DNA of 64,000 nucleotides from Isoetes taiwanensis (GCA_021234155.1 JAJEKV010000078.1:4499225-4563224), one strand, 5' to 3'. Numbered from the stretch's first letter, positions 1 to 12,490 are shown. The notes: generated by a model not told the origin, from the letters alone. Numbers and translations: made by a program.

Positions 1-410
1 TGGTGCCAAGCTAGCTGCGCTAAATATTGCACCACGCTATACGCCACATATGGGGTGGTGGATGCCCCGCGGATGTGGTGCCTTACGTGCGTTGTGGTGC
101 CACATGTGGTGTGTCTAATGTGGCACCACTATGGATCCACATTGTGGTGAAGTAATGGATTGCCATATGTGGTGCCTTAGGTGCATTGTGGTGCCATATG
201 TGGTGTGGCATGTGGCACCAGTTTGGTGCCACATGCCACACCACATGTGGTGAATATGACGCCATTTGTGGTGCAAAGTTTGTCATGATGGAATTTGTGG
301 TGTGTAAAGTGGTGCTGTTTGTGTCATGTGGTACTAACCTTGGATTACTTTCGGTTGAATTCAACAGGACTTTGGGAGAATGGATCAACTCTACAAGATC
401 GGAAGTGATT
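1..410. repeat. TGGTG-rich degenerate minisatellite
   Basis: The words TGTGGTG and GTGCCATATGTGGTG recur irregularly through the first 330 bases, with no fixed period. The open frames on both strands here are products of the repeat (His/Met/Trp-rich) and I do not call them genes. Related GTGGTGAAN wording returns at about 13.9-14.9, 16.5 and 18.6 kb, and on the other strand at 21.8-22.4 kb. Confidence 0.7.
198..246. repeat. Perfect 23-bp inverted repeat, 3-nt loop
   Basis: Bases 198-220 are the exact reverse complement of 224-246, with GTT as the loop. The arm core is GTGGTGTGGCATGTGG. It sits inside the TGGTG repeat tract. Perfect arms in otherwise degenerate repeat DNA suggest recent formation or conversion between arms. 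Confidence 0.8.
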
Positions 411-1194
411 GATTAGGTGTAAAGGCAAGGTTGCAAACTTGTGATCAAAACTGCGGAGTGCTACAAATGAAGGTTAAACAACTTGAGTTCCGGGCCAGAA
501 GATGAATAAAGATCTAAAAAATGGGAAGGAATGATTAAGGATAAACCAAGTCGATGCGGGGCGGTATTGGGCTATATGCCAAGATCTGACTGAGAAATTT
601 GAAGGAACTATTACGAGAACTTGGCGGACAAAAATCGAGGAGCTTAATCTGTCATCGGCCGGGGAAGCGGAACCTAGCAAACATTGAAAGTCTTTGGAAC
701 CAAGGTTAGAGAGGTTTACGTCTTGCAAGGACCGTCTTCCTTTATTTGTCTTGGATCCACTACTTCTAGACCTTGATAAGGCTGAAGATTATGGTAGTGG
801 TTTGTCCATTACGTGGCAAGATCCTCCGGTGGATGGGGAAACCACTACCAACTTTGATTCTTTGAATCGGTCACCAATACCATCTTCCATGTCTTTCGGC
901 CTCTTGAGGTACTTCATAACAAAATTCTGAAGTGCTTAGTATAATTGTATTCTCATTGACAAATTTGCGTTCACTTTGCGAGATTTGTAATCAACGTTGC
1001 ATTGAGAATTTTTGTCATGAATTTTCTCGGCATGGGTACAAGCCTTAGGTGTGAGTAGGGAGGATCAAAAGCAACTTCAAGCTCTTGAGGCGATTCTGGT
1101 TGAGCACTTATAGGTAGCTTAGTTTACATGCTAAGGGCGATGTAAGGGGCCGGATGCCAATTAGGATTAGTGGACTTCCTAATCTTTCACCACG
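411..1194. other. No recognisable gene
   Basis: Unique-looking sequence with short open frames on both strands and no domain I recognise. Possibly degenerate transposon interior. Confidence 0.4.
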
Positions 1195-1581
1195 GCTTAG
1201 TCTCTTTTCGTTTGTCTGTTTGATGTGTCTAATTTGCCCCTAGGATGAGGTCGCTCACTCATTTTAGGTGGCGAATTAGATACATCAAGAAAACTTCGAA
1301 AAAAAAAGAGTAAGCGGCTTAATCTCCTTAGTTTTTTACGTTTGATGTATCTAATTTGCCCCTAGGATGACATCGCTCACTCGGTGGCGAATTAGATACA
1401 TCAAGCAGGAAACTCAAAAAGGGAGTAAGCTCGATATAAAACAAGATCCTGGCTGGCTTAGTCTCTTTTGCTTGTCCTGTTTGTTGTATCTAAAGTGCCC
1501 TCTGGGATGAGATCGCTCGCTCATTTTAGGGGGCACTTTAGATATATATAAACAGGAACATCGTAAAAGAGAGTAAAAAGC
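1195..1581. repeat. Three tandem long hairpins with a conserved loop
   Basis: Units lie at about 1195-1315, 1317-1430 and 1456-1581. Each starts GGCTTAGTCTC-like and ends AAAGAGAGTAAGC-like, so the outer arms pair. Inner stems are 1221-1238 with 1270-1287, 1343-1360 with 1386-1403, and 1476-1500 with 1531-1556. The loops share GGATGAGRTCGCTCRCTC. In unit 3 the stem reads TCTAAAGTGCCC on the left and its exact complement on the right, while units 1 and 2 read TCTAATTTGCC paired with GGCGAATTAGA. Both arms therefore changed together. It could be a foldback/MITE array or a structured RNA. Confidence 0.75.
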
Positions 1582-3078
1582 ACGGAGCTTAGTTAAAAAA
1601 CCAAAGCATAGTTACAATCAATTGTGATTCAATTCGGTTTTGCGAGCATAGTGCGGATTACTAATTAGGGTAATAGCTGTTCATCTTTGGTGGCAATGAC
1701 TTTGTGAGTCCATATAGCACACCAAAAAGGGAATTATTTTCTACCCTCAAAGGTAACCAAGTCTTGTTTGATGCAATTGGGATATGTAGCTTACTTCTTC
1801 ATCCCTACTTTGTAGATATAGAGGTACAATGTGTTCAGCTAGGGGGACAAGACACTCACACCCCTTCAAAAAGCATTAGACGAGATAGAAACTTCGGGCA
1901 AATCGAGAAGATGCATCAGATTTACGGGAACTTCGGACAAATCGGTAGATGTCAACAAATCGGTAGGTGCATCAAGTCAAGCTCCGATTGGGTGCTCAAG
2001 CCGGACAACACCGCCAAATCAGCGGATGCATTAAGTCATGCTCCACACCAATGCCAAATCGCCGGGTGCATCGGGTTATGATCACGAACAAATCGTTAGG
2101 TGAATGTAAGTCACAAGGTAACTTCCAACCTTTTGTGCCTGTCTTCTTTTTAATTTGACCCATATAGTTACCGAATCGTAAAATTTTTACGGTGGAAGTG
2201 TCTCGGAGAAAAAGCAAGAGCGAGAATTCAAGCAAAAGACACCTCCAAGACATTGCAGGCGAAGTTTCCAGCCCCTGCGAAGAGATCTTTGAAGAGAAGT
2301 TTCCAGCCGCACCAAGAAATCTTTGGCGAAGTTTCCAGCACCGCACCAACTCTGTCCATGCGAAGACTACAAGGTTAAGCCCAATCTGCTTGTTTTTTAC
2401 TACAATGGAGTTCGGGTAGAAGCTATGACAAGAGTGAGTTACTACCCTTTGCCAAAGAAGATGGTGTTAAGTTGATCACACGGAACCAAGTGGGTAGTAA
2501 CTAGACCAGGGCTGGGCGAGTTCATAGATTGGTGCGGTCGAATTTTCATATAGCACTTTGGTCCAAACAGGGCTCAAAACTTGAGAATCATAGTTAAGGG
2601 GAGCATTGATGAAAGCGAAGGACAAATTCAAGTTCATATGGAATCGGGGATCGGTGTTTATTTAACTTGATAAAAGCCAATTTTTTGAAGCACCTCAAAA
2701 GGTCGGCCAATTTCGAGGTTTCACAAAAGAGAGCGTGCTTCTCATTGATGGCGGGTATAAGCACGCGCTAGGGTGATAAAAAAGGGCCATTCGAATACAT
2801 TACATATAGCGTTATGTATTTTAATTATAGCAAGTTTTTGATTGCCATCATTAAAGAAAATGTCATTATTCGAAGTGTACCAAAAATTCCCTCCATTTTG
2901 TTCCCCCCTGTTTCTTGGCTAACTTAGAAGTGGAGCAAGAATTGGTTTGTTTTAGAAAATTGGCCTTTGCTAAGAACGTTTGAGCCGGCTCCGAAACCTT
3001 TGCATATCCGTGTGATGCGCCTGTAAGTTTTGTTTTCTTTATTTTGTAGTTTTAATTTTACGTGATTTCGGTCAGAAA
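1582..3078. other. Intergenic, no supported gene
   Basis: Only short frames are present. At 2220-2345 there is a loosely repeated phrase (GAAGTTTCCAGC, three times). GGGTGATAAAAAAGGGC near 2770 could be the left end of the element that follows, by loose likeness to GGGTAAAAGCATG ends elsewhere; this is weak. Confidence 0.35.
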
Positions 3079-3261
3079 ATGAATTCAAAAATGCTTGAGC
3101 TGGTTCTATGGATTAAAAATCGAAAAGCGGTATTTTTCAAGCTAAATCGATGTAGGTATAACATGAATATAAACAATGCGTTTGGTTTACGGTACGATGT
3201 TCAAATATTTAGAACAAATTTATCTTATGAAATCAAATTTGTTGCTTTGTTCATTTTCGAG

Positions 3262-4111
3262 TCTTGTAAACATGGCAAAGACCCCAAAAAGACGCGCCAA
3301 TCAAGGGTTCAAGAAAGTCTCCAAGGACGGAAAGCCTCCGACAAATAAAAAGCTTCAAGTTCGCATGCCAAAGGGAAATTTTACCTCGATGATACGGGTT
3401 TTACGTAAGGCAGCTCGGACAAGCTGAATTTTTGTGATGTTCTGGCGGTATGATGCTATGGTAAGAGAGATATGGGGTGATGAAGCACCAAGCGGTATGG
3501 CTATAAGGATGGCCGAATTGATATGAAGTGGACGAGGAAGAATTGCGCAAATGGTATGAGTTTGCTTTTGGAAGAAAAGATGTTATGAATCACTATGTCC
3601 CTCTATACTTCGCAAAGGGCATTTGCATTGCATCCGAAAGGTGCGAAGTGGGTTGGGGAAGATGTCAAAGCATGGGCGATCGAAGCAAAAGGATTAGGAT
3701 CTATCTAGTGAGGTGGTGACAGTGAAATCTAGCAATGCAAATGCAAAAGCCCCAAGAACTTCAGCTAAGAGTTACACAAAGGAGCAATTAGAAGTTTTTG
3801 ATAACTTCTTAGGCAACAGATCTATTGTGAAAACATCTTTAAGCAAGAAATTAAGCGAGTTAAAGGAAAGAAGGCAAAGAGATCCTTGATACATTGAAGC
3901 ACAAGGAAGGGGAGCGGTTTATATCAGGTTGGTCGAGAAGCGAGAGAGGAATGTTGAAGCAAAAATGGCGCATTGGAGGATCAACAATCAAAGCTGGACC
4001 AAACATGCGAAAAGTGCCATAAGATTTCAGCACCTAAAATGGAAAGTTGAGGATGCTATCGAGCAAAAGGAATCAAGAATGCGAGGATCGGTGAGCTCCA
4101 AAACATATTGA
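3262..4111 (+). pseudogene. Element copy 1: N-terminal and helical region
   Basis: Frames in sequence read KTPKRR (about 3280), MVREIWGD (about 3456), KWYEFAFGRKDVMNHYVPLY (3549-3608), then a charged, probably coiled-coil stretch to 4110. The - strand copy has MVMSEVWGE, YGKKQVTNHYISTYFARAF and a long coiled coil in the same order. Frames change several times, so it is broken. The family is not recognised; location and function are unknown. Confidence 0.5.
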
Positions 4112-5867
4112 CATGAATCTTACGAATTGAAACATGTAGATGCAAAGATTGAAGCTACATCTGTTGATATGAGCTTCGGTGGCGGGGAGACAAAAATTAT
4201 GGAACTTCGGGGAATTTTTAGAACATTCCTCGATCCTTACTTTCTGACCCCCTCCTCTCCAGTCTACAATTCTTGCGGATCAGTTATTGTTCAGCCTTTT
4301 TTCTTCATGTACATATTGTGAGCAATCTTTTGGTGTGAATCGGTGGTTACGGCACCCCTGAGACACCCTTATTTATGCTTTGTGTATATCCTATCTTGCT
4401 AGCACAAAGATTTCATGTGTTGATCATTTGCTCATGGAATAGCAATTTACTGTAGCATTTGAATTTGCTTGCAACAAAAGGTTAGTAGATGTACATTTAA
4501 TTTACAATTTCTTTTCTTATTTTAATAGTTAGATTCTTTTTTGCATGAAGGTTTTAGGCTTGCATTTACATTGAGTATTTAGATACATAGTTTTGTAGTT
4601 GGATAATGTGGGTTCGATCATGTATAATCTGCCAAATAGACTACTTATTTTTAAAGATGAGAGTTTTTAATTTCATGTGCTCATCATTTCGGTAATGTAG
4701 GTAGCTAATTACTTGTTATTGAGAGCGTATAGTGTAGCAATTAGCGGATACATTGCTATTGTTTCTTTGTCAAAATTACATTTTGAGTTATTATTGAATA
4801 CTTCATGACTCATCGATTGGGCAAAGTACAATATCGGCTAGCTTTGTTTACATTAATTGTACTTGAGAACAATGCATTTTGAGTACATTGATTACATTTC
4901 AACGATTACATTGGATACATTTACATGATAAATCGAGTACATTATCGGATGGATACATTGGAGTACATTGTCGGTTAATTTTTTTCATTGGTGTACTTGT
5001 AAAGTACATTGAGAATACATTTCTTAGTTGATGATCGATATACTCAATGTTTGGTGATGCGAGGTGATTTTGGTAGCATAAGGAAACCCAGAAAAGGGTA
5101 TGATATTGTAGTCTTGTTAATCATGCATATTCCTTTTCTTATCTCAAGTCTTTTTCTACTCTTTATTGTAGATGACAAGAAGAAGCCAACACACTTTCTT
5201 CCAAGGTATTGGATTTTTGTGAAGGTCAGGAGGATTTGGGAAATACTTCTACATGGGCATCACCTGTAAACCTTGTAAAGTCTTTTGAGGAAGAGCTTGA
5301 GGTACCGGTGAAGTCCTCGGATACATGTAAGTAAATATCACATTTGATTGATTCACAATCCACGGAATTTAATTTTCATGTCATATGAGCTTGATATGTC
5401 ACTTGGAATTCCATATAGCCACGAGCATACCGATTGAACATTTGTGGATTATGCGTGAGAGGTTGAAAAGTTAAAGCGAGAAAGCGATGAGTTATCTGCG
5501 GTATGTTGCATCTTCTTTTGCTTGTGTGTCTTGCAATTATTAAACACCATTTTTTGTAGGTTCTTCAAGTTTTTCTTCACGATTATAAAGTTCGAGTCTG
5601 CGGGGCTTTCTTCACAATACAAATTTCGGAGAAACCAATTTGGAAACCTATTAAGCCAATGCCATCATTTCATTGAGGGAAATTCAAATCTTTGTTATTT
5701 GATGATTCAACAGGTATACCATTAACTTAAAATTAGGATCCACAATCTTGATTGACTTTGGTGACTAATTTATGCGAAGTGTTGGAAATTGGTGAATCTT
5801 ACGCAGCCTTTGTTGAGCAACCATTGAAAAGATAGAGGATAGTAGCCATATTAAGGGAGAGGAAGAG
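4112..5867. other. AT-rich interior with GTACATT clusters
   Basis: No domain seen. 4840-5010 is dense in GTACATT/GATACATT words. It may hold introns or lost exons of the surrounding element. Confidence 0.4.
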
Positions 5868-6092
5868 ATGGTGGAGGTACAAGAGATACAAAAGGATGAT
5901 GTGGCGATGGAGGAAACCAGGGTTGAGGAAACAAAGGTTGAGGAAACAAAGGTTGAGGCCACTAAGGTTGATGACATAGAAACCAAGGTTGAGGAGACCA
6001 AGGTTGTTAAGCAGGAGAAGCGGAGAAAAGAAAAAGGAAGGAGTGCATGCAAAATACAACTTCAACAAAAAGGTGAATATTTATTATGTTAA
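5868..6092 (+). pseudogene. Element copy 1: KVEET-repeat charged segment
   Basis: A 74-residue frame with tandem V-E-E-T-K repeats (DNA unit GAGGAAACAAAGGTT) followed by a KQEKRRKEKGR basic run, typical of a disordered linker with a nuclear signal. It is in the same relative place as the acidic-then-basic segment 29085-28771 of the other copy. No enzyme domain. Confidence 0.45.
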
Positions 6093-6629
6093 TTGAAGCT
6101 TTTGAAGTGTAATATCTGAACAATTTTATGATGACTTCTGCTTGGGACTAGAAGCCAAACATCATCACGAAAGTGCTTTCGATCACGGAGATGGCCTGAC
6201 AGGGAGTAAGTAAGATTACATTTGTAGTTGCAATTCATTTGTCTCTCAATAATGCAAGTCGCTTTCTGAGAGACACGGAGAGCTTGTTGAAAATAGTTCC
6301 ATGCTACCCTTTCCGGCAAAAGCCTCTAATCAAAGTGACTAAATATTGTGTGGAAGGTCTTTGCGAGAGATAGGCACATGTCCAATGGGCATATAGATAT
6401 ATTTGGAAGGTAACTATTTGGAAGGCATTATGGTTAACTCTTGAACATCTAACCTCACTTTCTTTGTGAATAGGTATCGATTAGCATTATGCGACAAATG
6501 GCGTGATGCATTTTTTTTCTTCCCTTGAGAGAATTTCTTAGCCCTCTGAGCGACCTTTAACAAAGCGTCATCGATGCACCCGATGAGTGCGATGCGGATT
6601 GGGTATAGTTCAAAAAGGGCTTGAGGGAA
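6093..6629. other. Element interior, nothing recognised
   Basis: Lies between the charged segment and the Ulp1-like block. No supported feature. Confidence 0.3.
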
Positions 6630-7060
6630 TCATATTGAGCAAATGCCCGGTATATTATGATTCCAATCAGTTGAGGATCCTATGCACCATGCACTAGTCA
6701 TCATTGTTTTAGATAAGGCCAAGAACTATAGCAGCACCCCTTTGTCTTCTCGGCTATCCTTATTGCGAACTTCGCTAAAGAATGTGCGGTCGGTCGACGA
6801 GAGGATGGTTATGATGTAAGTGCACTCACTATTAATTGATTGTAATGCTTCATAGTTACGATGTTATTTTCTATTGCGAGGCTTCATAAAGATATCATTC
6901 TGGCATTGACTAATTCGGTTCTCGTAAGATTGATATTTATGTAAAAATTGATCGCGAGAAAAGAAATTAGACACGAGGTTCCACAACAAGGTGACGGCTT
7001 CTTGTGGTCTTTATGTCATGGCTTATATGCAAGCCTTTGTGGATGCCAGTGCAAGCTAAG
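6630..7060 (+). pseudogene. Ulp1 (C48)-like SUMO-protease remnant
   Basis: Seen: ARYIMIPIS, then in a shifted frame PMHHALVIIVLDKAKNY (about 6680-6724), then near 6980-7050 EVPQQ followed after a frameshift by SCGLYVMAYMQAFVDA. In Ulp1/SENP proteases the order is (V/I)PIN...HW.L.VID...D...Q.....DCG.YV. The His region, oxyanion Gln and Cys-Gly-x-Tyr-Val are recognisable; the Asp before Cys reads Ser. Such domains are often carried by plant MULE and CACTA elements. Broken by frameshifts. Confidence 0.5.
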
Positions 7061-7405
7061 AGCATGGTGAGATAACATATACACAATTGCTTTTTATATA
7101 ATATTTAATTCTGAAAACTATTTGTTTTCATTCTCTTTCGATTCTCTTGATTGGTTTGATCGCGGGTATGCAGTCGGGGAGACATGTGCTCATTAAGGCT
7201 ATGATTAATTATAAGAGCCATCTCAATGAAAGCAGGCACTACTAGCACCTCGCAAGAGAAGCATGGTAGTGCTTAACTTCTTTCATAACTCTTTATCAAA
7301 TGAGGCCAATTGGCTTTTTCTTATTGGAAACAACACTAAGCCATTTGGCTTTTATGTAATCTTGATAATGTAATCAATGAATGTTTGCAATCCTAGTGCT
7401 CTTGT

Positions 7406-8044
7406 ATGTTAATTATATTTTGCTTCCTTACGGGACTCCTAATATTTGAGATCCAAGGTGTTACGGGTTACTTTTATAGAACTCGAGGAATGAATATTTC
7501 CTCTTACAAGCCCATAATTGAGAACATGGAGTTTTCTCTGCAGACCAACAATGAAAGCAATGCTTCAATATGCCTCCTTTCATTGGGATTTGGCCATATG
7601 GTCAACTCTTACCTTAGATATCATAACATCAATTTTGGACAAGCTCTATGAAGATGGCATCCCAAAATTTAAACATGTTTATGGAAAAAGAGATGTTGGG
7701 GACTTCCTTACACAAATTAGGTTGGTGTAACCCCTCAAGTAGTACCTATGGATAGTATTGTCATTGAATATCCTAAATACAATGGTCGGCTACGTGGTGT
7801 GTTTGAGTCTAAGCACAAAGCTCTTTTCAACAAAGAAAGTTATGTTTGTGTGCCACTATGGACACCTTTGATAGAACGCGACAACCATCTGTCCTTCTTA
7901 TTTGATTGGTTGGTAGGGTTGAAATATGCACCAGATTTTACCAATTACATAAAGGAGCATAAGTTGGATGACTCTTGGGACATATATAGTGACATTATCA
8001 TCAAGACTATAGTGGATGAATCTGGCGAAGATATGAGCGAATAA
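7406..8044 (+). pseudogene. FCP1/NIF-like phosphatase domain remnant
   Basis: Three overlapping frames together follow an FCP1/NIF (HAD superfamily) fold: MLIIFCFLTGLL where family members have an LLIFDLNGLL-like strand, then RPTMKAMLQYASFHWDLAIW (7540-7600, the motif normally HFDVAIWSS), then from 7748 KHKALFNKES and FTNYIKEH, matching the DDSPYKALLNP and C-terminal helix region. The catalytic D.N/D.D motif is lost (FCFLT). Family role: removal of phosphate from protein substrates such as the RNA polymerase II tail. Here it is a non-functional copy. Confidence 0.55.
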
Positions 8045-8429
8045 AGGCCCTATGTACAATGCCTTTGATAAACCGAATACATTTTCTTGTAACTTTTCTT
8101 GATGTTGATTTGCTTTCATAACTCTTTTGAGTACTTGTTAAATTATATCTATTATTAATATTTAAGGTTGAGGAAGTTTTAGATTTAAAATGCTAATAAT
8201 TTTTAACTTTTGTTATTGGATTAGAAGTTGAGGAAAATGAAATTGAAGAGGAATTTATACATGGGCGAGAGGTTGAACGGAACAAAAGGAACTTGTACAT
8301 GTACATGGGGCGGAGGTTGAACGGATGAACCACCTTCTACTTTAGGGGACTGAGGCGAGAATATGTTCGGATGTACCATTCTCTTGTGGCTTAATGTATG
8401 AAGCAAGATTCCTTACCACCTGCTGGATT

Positions 8430-8720
8430 ATGGGAACAGTCGAGCGGATCGAAGGCGAAGCACCGGGGATGAGATGCTAACAATACTTTGGGCAATTCAC
8501 AAGATCTATGATCACGATCCTTGGGGAAGGAATCGGTTGCCAAAGTGCGACGAGTCAAGCTATTGCGTGAGGAGTGGAGTGGGCTTCCAATTGCAAGAGA
8601 AGTAGCGGTGGCCTCTGCCGCGGCTAGTCCCTAACATTATATGGCTCAGGAAATCTTAGGAGAATGGATGCAATACCTATGAGATTTCAGCCACCACGGA
8701 GGATGTAATAGTTAGGCATA
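8430..8720 (+). pseudogene. Element copy 1: shared C-terminal segment
   Basis: Reads DEMLTILWAIHKIYDHDPW then REEWSGLPIAREVA (about 8470-8620). The opposite-strand copy has TMKCILAKNHLLHNPLGKA then HVGWKGLPLARAIETAMDY (26260-26110). This is the strongest evidence that the two elements are the same family through to the C-terminus. Function unknown. Confidence 0.45.
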
Positions 8721-8984
8721 AAAGAAGTTGATATATTACGTAAAGTTATCAATAACAAGAAACATGTTTTGAAATAAGTTGATGTACTCAATTACAATGT
8801 AATATAAATCATGTTACTCCTGCACTTTTCTCTTTTCAGATTTCTCTCCAACATATAATCTGTCCAACATATAATCTGTTCAAGCTATTCGGATCATGTA
8901 GCATTTCAGTGAGACTTCCCGGTAGCATCTCATGCACATCGATGGAAGACAATGCATAGGCTGCGAAGCACCCTTCACCTTATG

Positions 8985-11900
8985 ATTTACTTTTGGCATT
9001 GCAAACTTTGCTCCAATACGCAGACTCTGCGGTACAAGAACTTCTTTGTCATCCAATAACTTATACTTGTGGTGACAACGGGCAATTTTTGATAGTATCT
9101 GGCGGATATGATTTGTTTCACTGTATGGTGATAATTTTTGTAATCGTCAATAACATTTTTCTGCAAAACAAATTTTGTTTTCTTGCAAAAGAAGGATATA
9201 GTATGGCACATTTTCTTCATTTCTGGTGCGACAAAAGAAGCAAACATATCACCTACGTACTAGATCTTCTAGCTCTTCATTTTCATTTGCAAAAGCGGCA
9301 GTTTCCTCATTCTCTACTTCACAATGAGTACTTTTCGGGGTACTAGCTTCTTTAATTGCCACTTCCCCTGAGAATGAAATGGACTCACAAGCATCCCATT
9401 CAAAGTTAATGCAAGCATTAGAAGCAAGATAATGGTCTCACCATTACTAAGGTGGGGTCGGTTGGACTTATAGAAGCTATAGCATGCAATTTCTGAATAC
9501 CGGGGAAGAGGTTGCACATCCAATGCATTGGTTCTATCAATATCGACTCCTTCACTTCCCGGTATACTCTGTCAACATTAGATTGCTTGCTCCTCAAGAC
9601 AACACAAGCATCATGTGCACCTCTAATCTCTGTTCCATGTTCACCGAAGCGTTACATTTTGCAAGTACCACCTTGGCCTTGGCGGACTCTCCATCATGTT
9701 CACCTTTTCCATGCCCAGAACCAAAGTAGTTCCATTGTAAGCGAATGCCATATTCAACATAGTACACTGGTAATGAAATATGAATTTCTTACGGACTTGT
9801 ATTGTGCGGCCACGACCATCGGACCACACAATATGATCGCGTACATGAGATCCACCATTCTCTTTCAGCCATTTTAGATGAAGCTTAAATGCATGTTGTA
9901 CAAAATGTGTATCATGATTTACGTCATCGAAATATACAAGTGAAGCGATCTTCTTCAAGATGCCATTTACCTTCGGCATGGTAATCGTACCATTATAGTA
10001 ACTTGGTGCGCATTCCAATGTTACATTTGGACCTCTTTGAAAGGCTTCAATGTATAATTTTTACGCAAAATCAACCAGCGATATCCTTTGAATCATCTCT
10101 CGGGTTTTGAACACATCTTACGAATTCCTTGCTTTGCGGTGGTGTTTGCAAAGTTGTGATGGATAAATGTCTTCATGTGACCAAACATGGCATCCAGCAT
10201 TACAGGTGCATTTGTTGTCTTCTCCACCAATCTGAGCCTTCTTGAGACTCCTTTTTTAGACTTCTCATCCACATAAGAGTATATTTGCCAATTGACTTTA
10301 CTTTCAATGTCATTTTCAGTTTCTTTTGGACACAAGCTAATGTTCTGCTTACCACAGTTCTTGCAATCACTTGTAATACAATTTAATTTGTGCCACTCGT
10401 CACTATCCCTTTTTTGGACAAACCATACTCCTCCATAGAGTCTTCGACATTACGGTATGTATGCTTGTGAGCGACAAATTCCATCATTTTTGTTAGCGGC
10501 ACAAACTTCACAATTGCGGCTACAATTGATGTGAAGCTTAGCCCTCATAGAATTAAATGCCTTCACGAAGTTCTCACCTTTGCTCATGCTTGACACAACA
10601 ACATGTGTTTCTTTCCTTTAGCTTCCTTACACAATCGGGTTTGAGGTATTGAACAATCGATGCCAATGTCTGCCTACGGGTGTTGCTCCACAAAGTTAAA
10701 GTGCATTTCGGCTGTGCATTCAAATCATCATAGTTAATAAAAGATTTTGTATGTGCAATTGAGTACATGCGGAGTCAAAATGTACTAACATGTACTCATA
10801 ATGTACTAATATGTACTCAGATGTACTCGTATGCATTCATATGTACTCATATGCACTCATATGTACTCAGAATGTACTCAGAATGTACTCAGAATATACT
10901 CAGAATGTACTTACAATATACATAAGGACAACAGAATATACATTACACATGTACATTAAATACGTGTGTAAGGATAAAGTAGCAGTGTGGGTACATTACT
11001 GTACCCTAGAGCATATTAATGTTCTAGAGTAGATTCTTGAAGTCCATAGGCACTATCTGAAAGTCTGAGTACAAGATATGTACTCTATAGACATGTATAA
11101 CATACAATATTATGCAAATATCTAATCTGTACATTGCTTAAGAATTTTGGAGTCACTGCATAAATAAGAAAGGAAGATTTAGTGTAATATACATGGTCAA
11201 TAAATGTAAGCAAACCAATAAAGGTGATTGCATATGTAAAAGTAAGTAAAAGTGAATACATAAATAATAGATCAGTCATTAGAAAGCATTCATACATCAA
11301 AACAAAGAAGATACTATAAATTCAATAAAATGAACATATACATGAGGGGGATGAAGCATTTCACAAAGTAAAGAATGAAATACGTGGTATATCAAAAGCT
11401 GGATTGCGATGCCTTTTCTTTCTTACATCCTGTATTTAGGTGAAACCTTGGTGTTGTTTAACAAAATTGGATGACTAATTGCTTTGTGTCTTCGTCCAAA
11501 CAATGGATCTTCTCTTTACACTTTTGCTAATGCCCATATACTTGGACACGCAATTTTCATTCTCTTTCTTACACTGCGGACATATGACAAATTTCGAGGA
11601 TGGCAGTTCAACATTTTTGAAGCAACTCCTTTTTGCTTCAATTCCCCATTTTTCCCAACAATCATGGATAAAGCAGTGCTTGGGCGCCAACTTGTCCTTT
11701 GCTATTAGAAGATTTAACCTCTTCTAATCCATCTTTGAGATTTTGTAACAATGAATGTTTCACCACCATACGAAGGTAGCCCAATCACGAGTTTAAACAA
11801 CCCCAAGAGCACTGTTATCTTGCAAGATCACGGAAACCAATACCTCTCTTTCACCGGAGATAGAGAAGCGGCTTCATTTCTAAAGCATTCAACAACCTTT

Positions 11901-12115
11901 TACGCTCTTTTCCTGATTTTTTGGTGAAATACGGAATATGATACGCTATTCTCCTTTGTTGGCGTGATTATCACTCTCTGTCACTTCATTCAGCATGTCA
12001 TTTAGAGTATCTTGTTCAACCATTTTCTGCTTCCCTTTGTCGATTTCGGTATCACCGTCCTCATTTTGGACATCAGCCTGAGTAATTCTGTTCATACTTT
12101 GATTTTCTTGTGCCA
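8985..12115 (-). mobile_element. SDG/HGKG-family transposase-like gene, copy A (degenerate)
   Basis: Order on the - strand: acidic start MAQENQSMNR (12115); KKSGKERKRLLN; a Cys-x2-Cys segment CPQCKKENENC (about 11580); KLKERNTCCCVKHEQ (10635-10590); LHINC...CEVC, then DEWHKLNCI...C..CGKQ; EVNWQIYSYVDEKSKK-like block; VWSDG (about 9815); in another frame HGKGEHDG (about 9705); C-terminal MFASFVAP (about 9245). These match copies B and C block by block. The SDG...HGKGxHDG signature with an upstream Cys cluster resembles uncharacterised transposase-like proteins of many eukaryotes, from memory; I cannot name the superfamily. Numerous stops; two or more frameshifts. Confidence 0.6.
10785..10945. 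repeat. ATGTACTCAT decamer-type array
   Basis: Runs of ATGTACTCAT/ATGTACTCAGA words in about 15 tandem, slightly varied copies. It lies inside copy A between the 5' exons and the CCCVKHEQ block. Similar TGTAC-rich tracts occur near 4.9, 23.6, 25.8 and 29.5 kb. Confidence 0.75.
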
Positions 12116-12463
12116 TGCCACTACTACTACTATGAAAACTGATATGCATGCAAAGATCCGGCAAGAATTTGAAATTCTTTTCTTTGTTTTAGATTCTTAG
12201 ACCGTAAATTGGAGGGAATTTGCTTGCTTCGGATGGATTGGAGGGAATTTGCTTGGATCGGAGGGAATCCAGTGATTGTGCCCAAAATTTCGCAACAACC
12301 GTCGGCCACTTCATGTCATGATGACAAACAATCAAATATATTCCTTTTTTAAATATATAACGACAAGCACGTGGCCTCCTACCATACATTCAAAATTACA
12401 TAAAAAAACGGGTTTCTAGTGCAAAATAGTACATGAATTTAGAACTAATGTATGACACCCTAG

Positions 12464-12490
12464 CATGCTTTTACCCTGACAGCAGATACA
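12464..12490 (-). other. Candidate element terminus (GGGTAAAAGCATG)
   Basis: Read on the - strand: GGGTAAAAGCATGCTAGGGT then GTCATACATTAG. The same words occur upstream of the composite element at 31415-31445 (GGGTAAAAGCATGAAAGGGT then GTCTATAAATGTAG). A weaker version occurs upstream of copy C at 23530-23566 (GGGTGAAAGCATG...GGGTGTC). In each case it sits 140-350 bp before the first coding segment. It may be a terminal repeat or a shared promoter. Confidence 0.4.

Larger units (their letters stand above)
3079..8720 (+). mobile_element. Composite Ulp1/FCP1-bearing element, copy 1 (degenerate)
   Basis: Five consecutive coding segments match, in the same order and at similar spacing, those on the opposite strand at 31270-26020: a KTPKRR-type N-terminus, a block around NHYVPLYFA followed by a helical stretch, a Lys/Glu-rich segment, a Ulp1-like block, an FCP1-like block and a block ending GLPIAREVA. 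N-terminus to C-terminal block is about 5.3 kb here and about 5.1 kb in the other copy. No terminal repeats or target duplication were found, so mobility is inferred from the two-copy state. Many stops and frameshifts make this copy non-functional. Confidence 0.6.
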
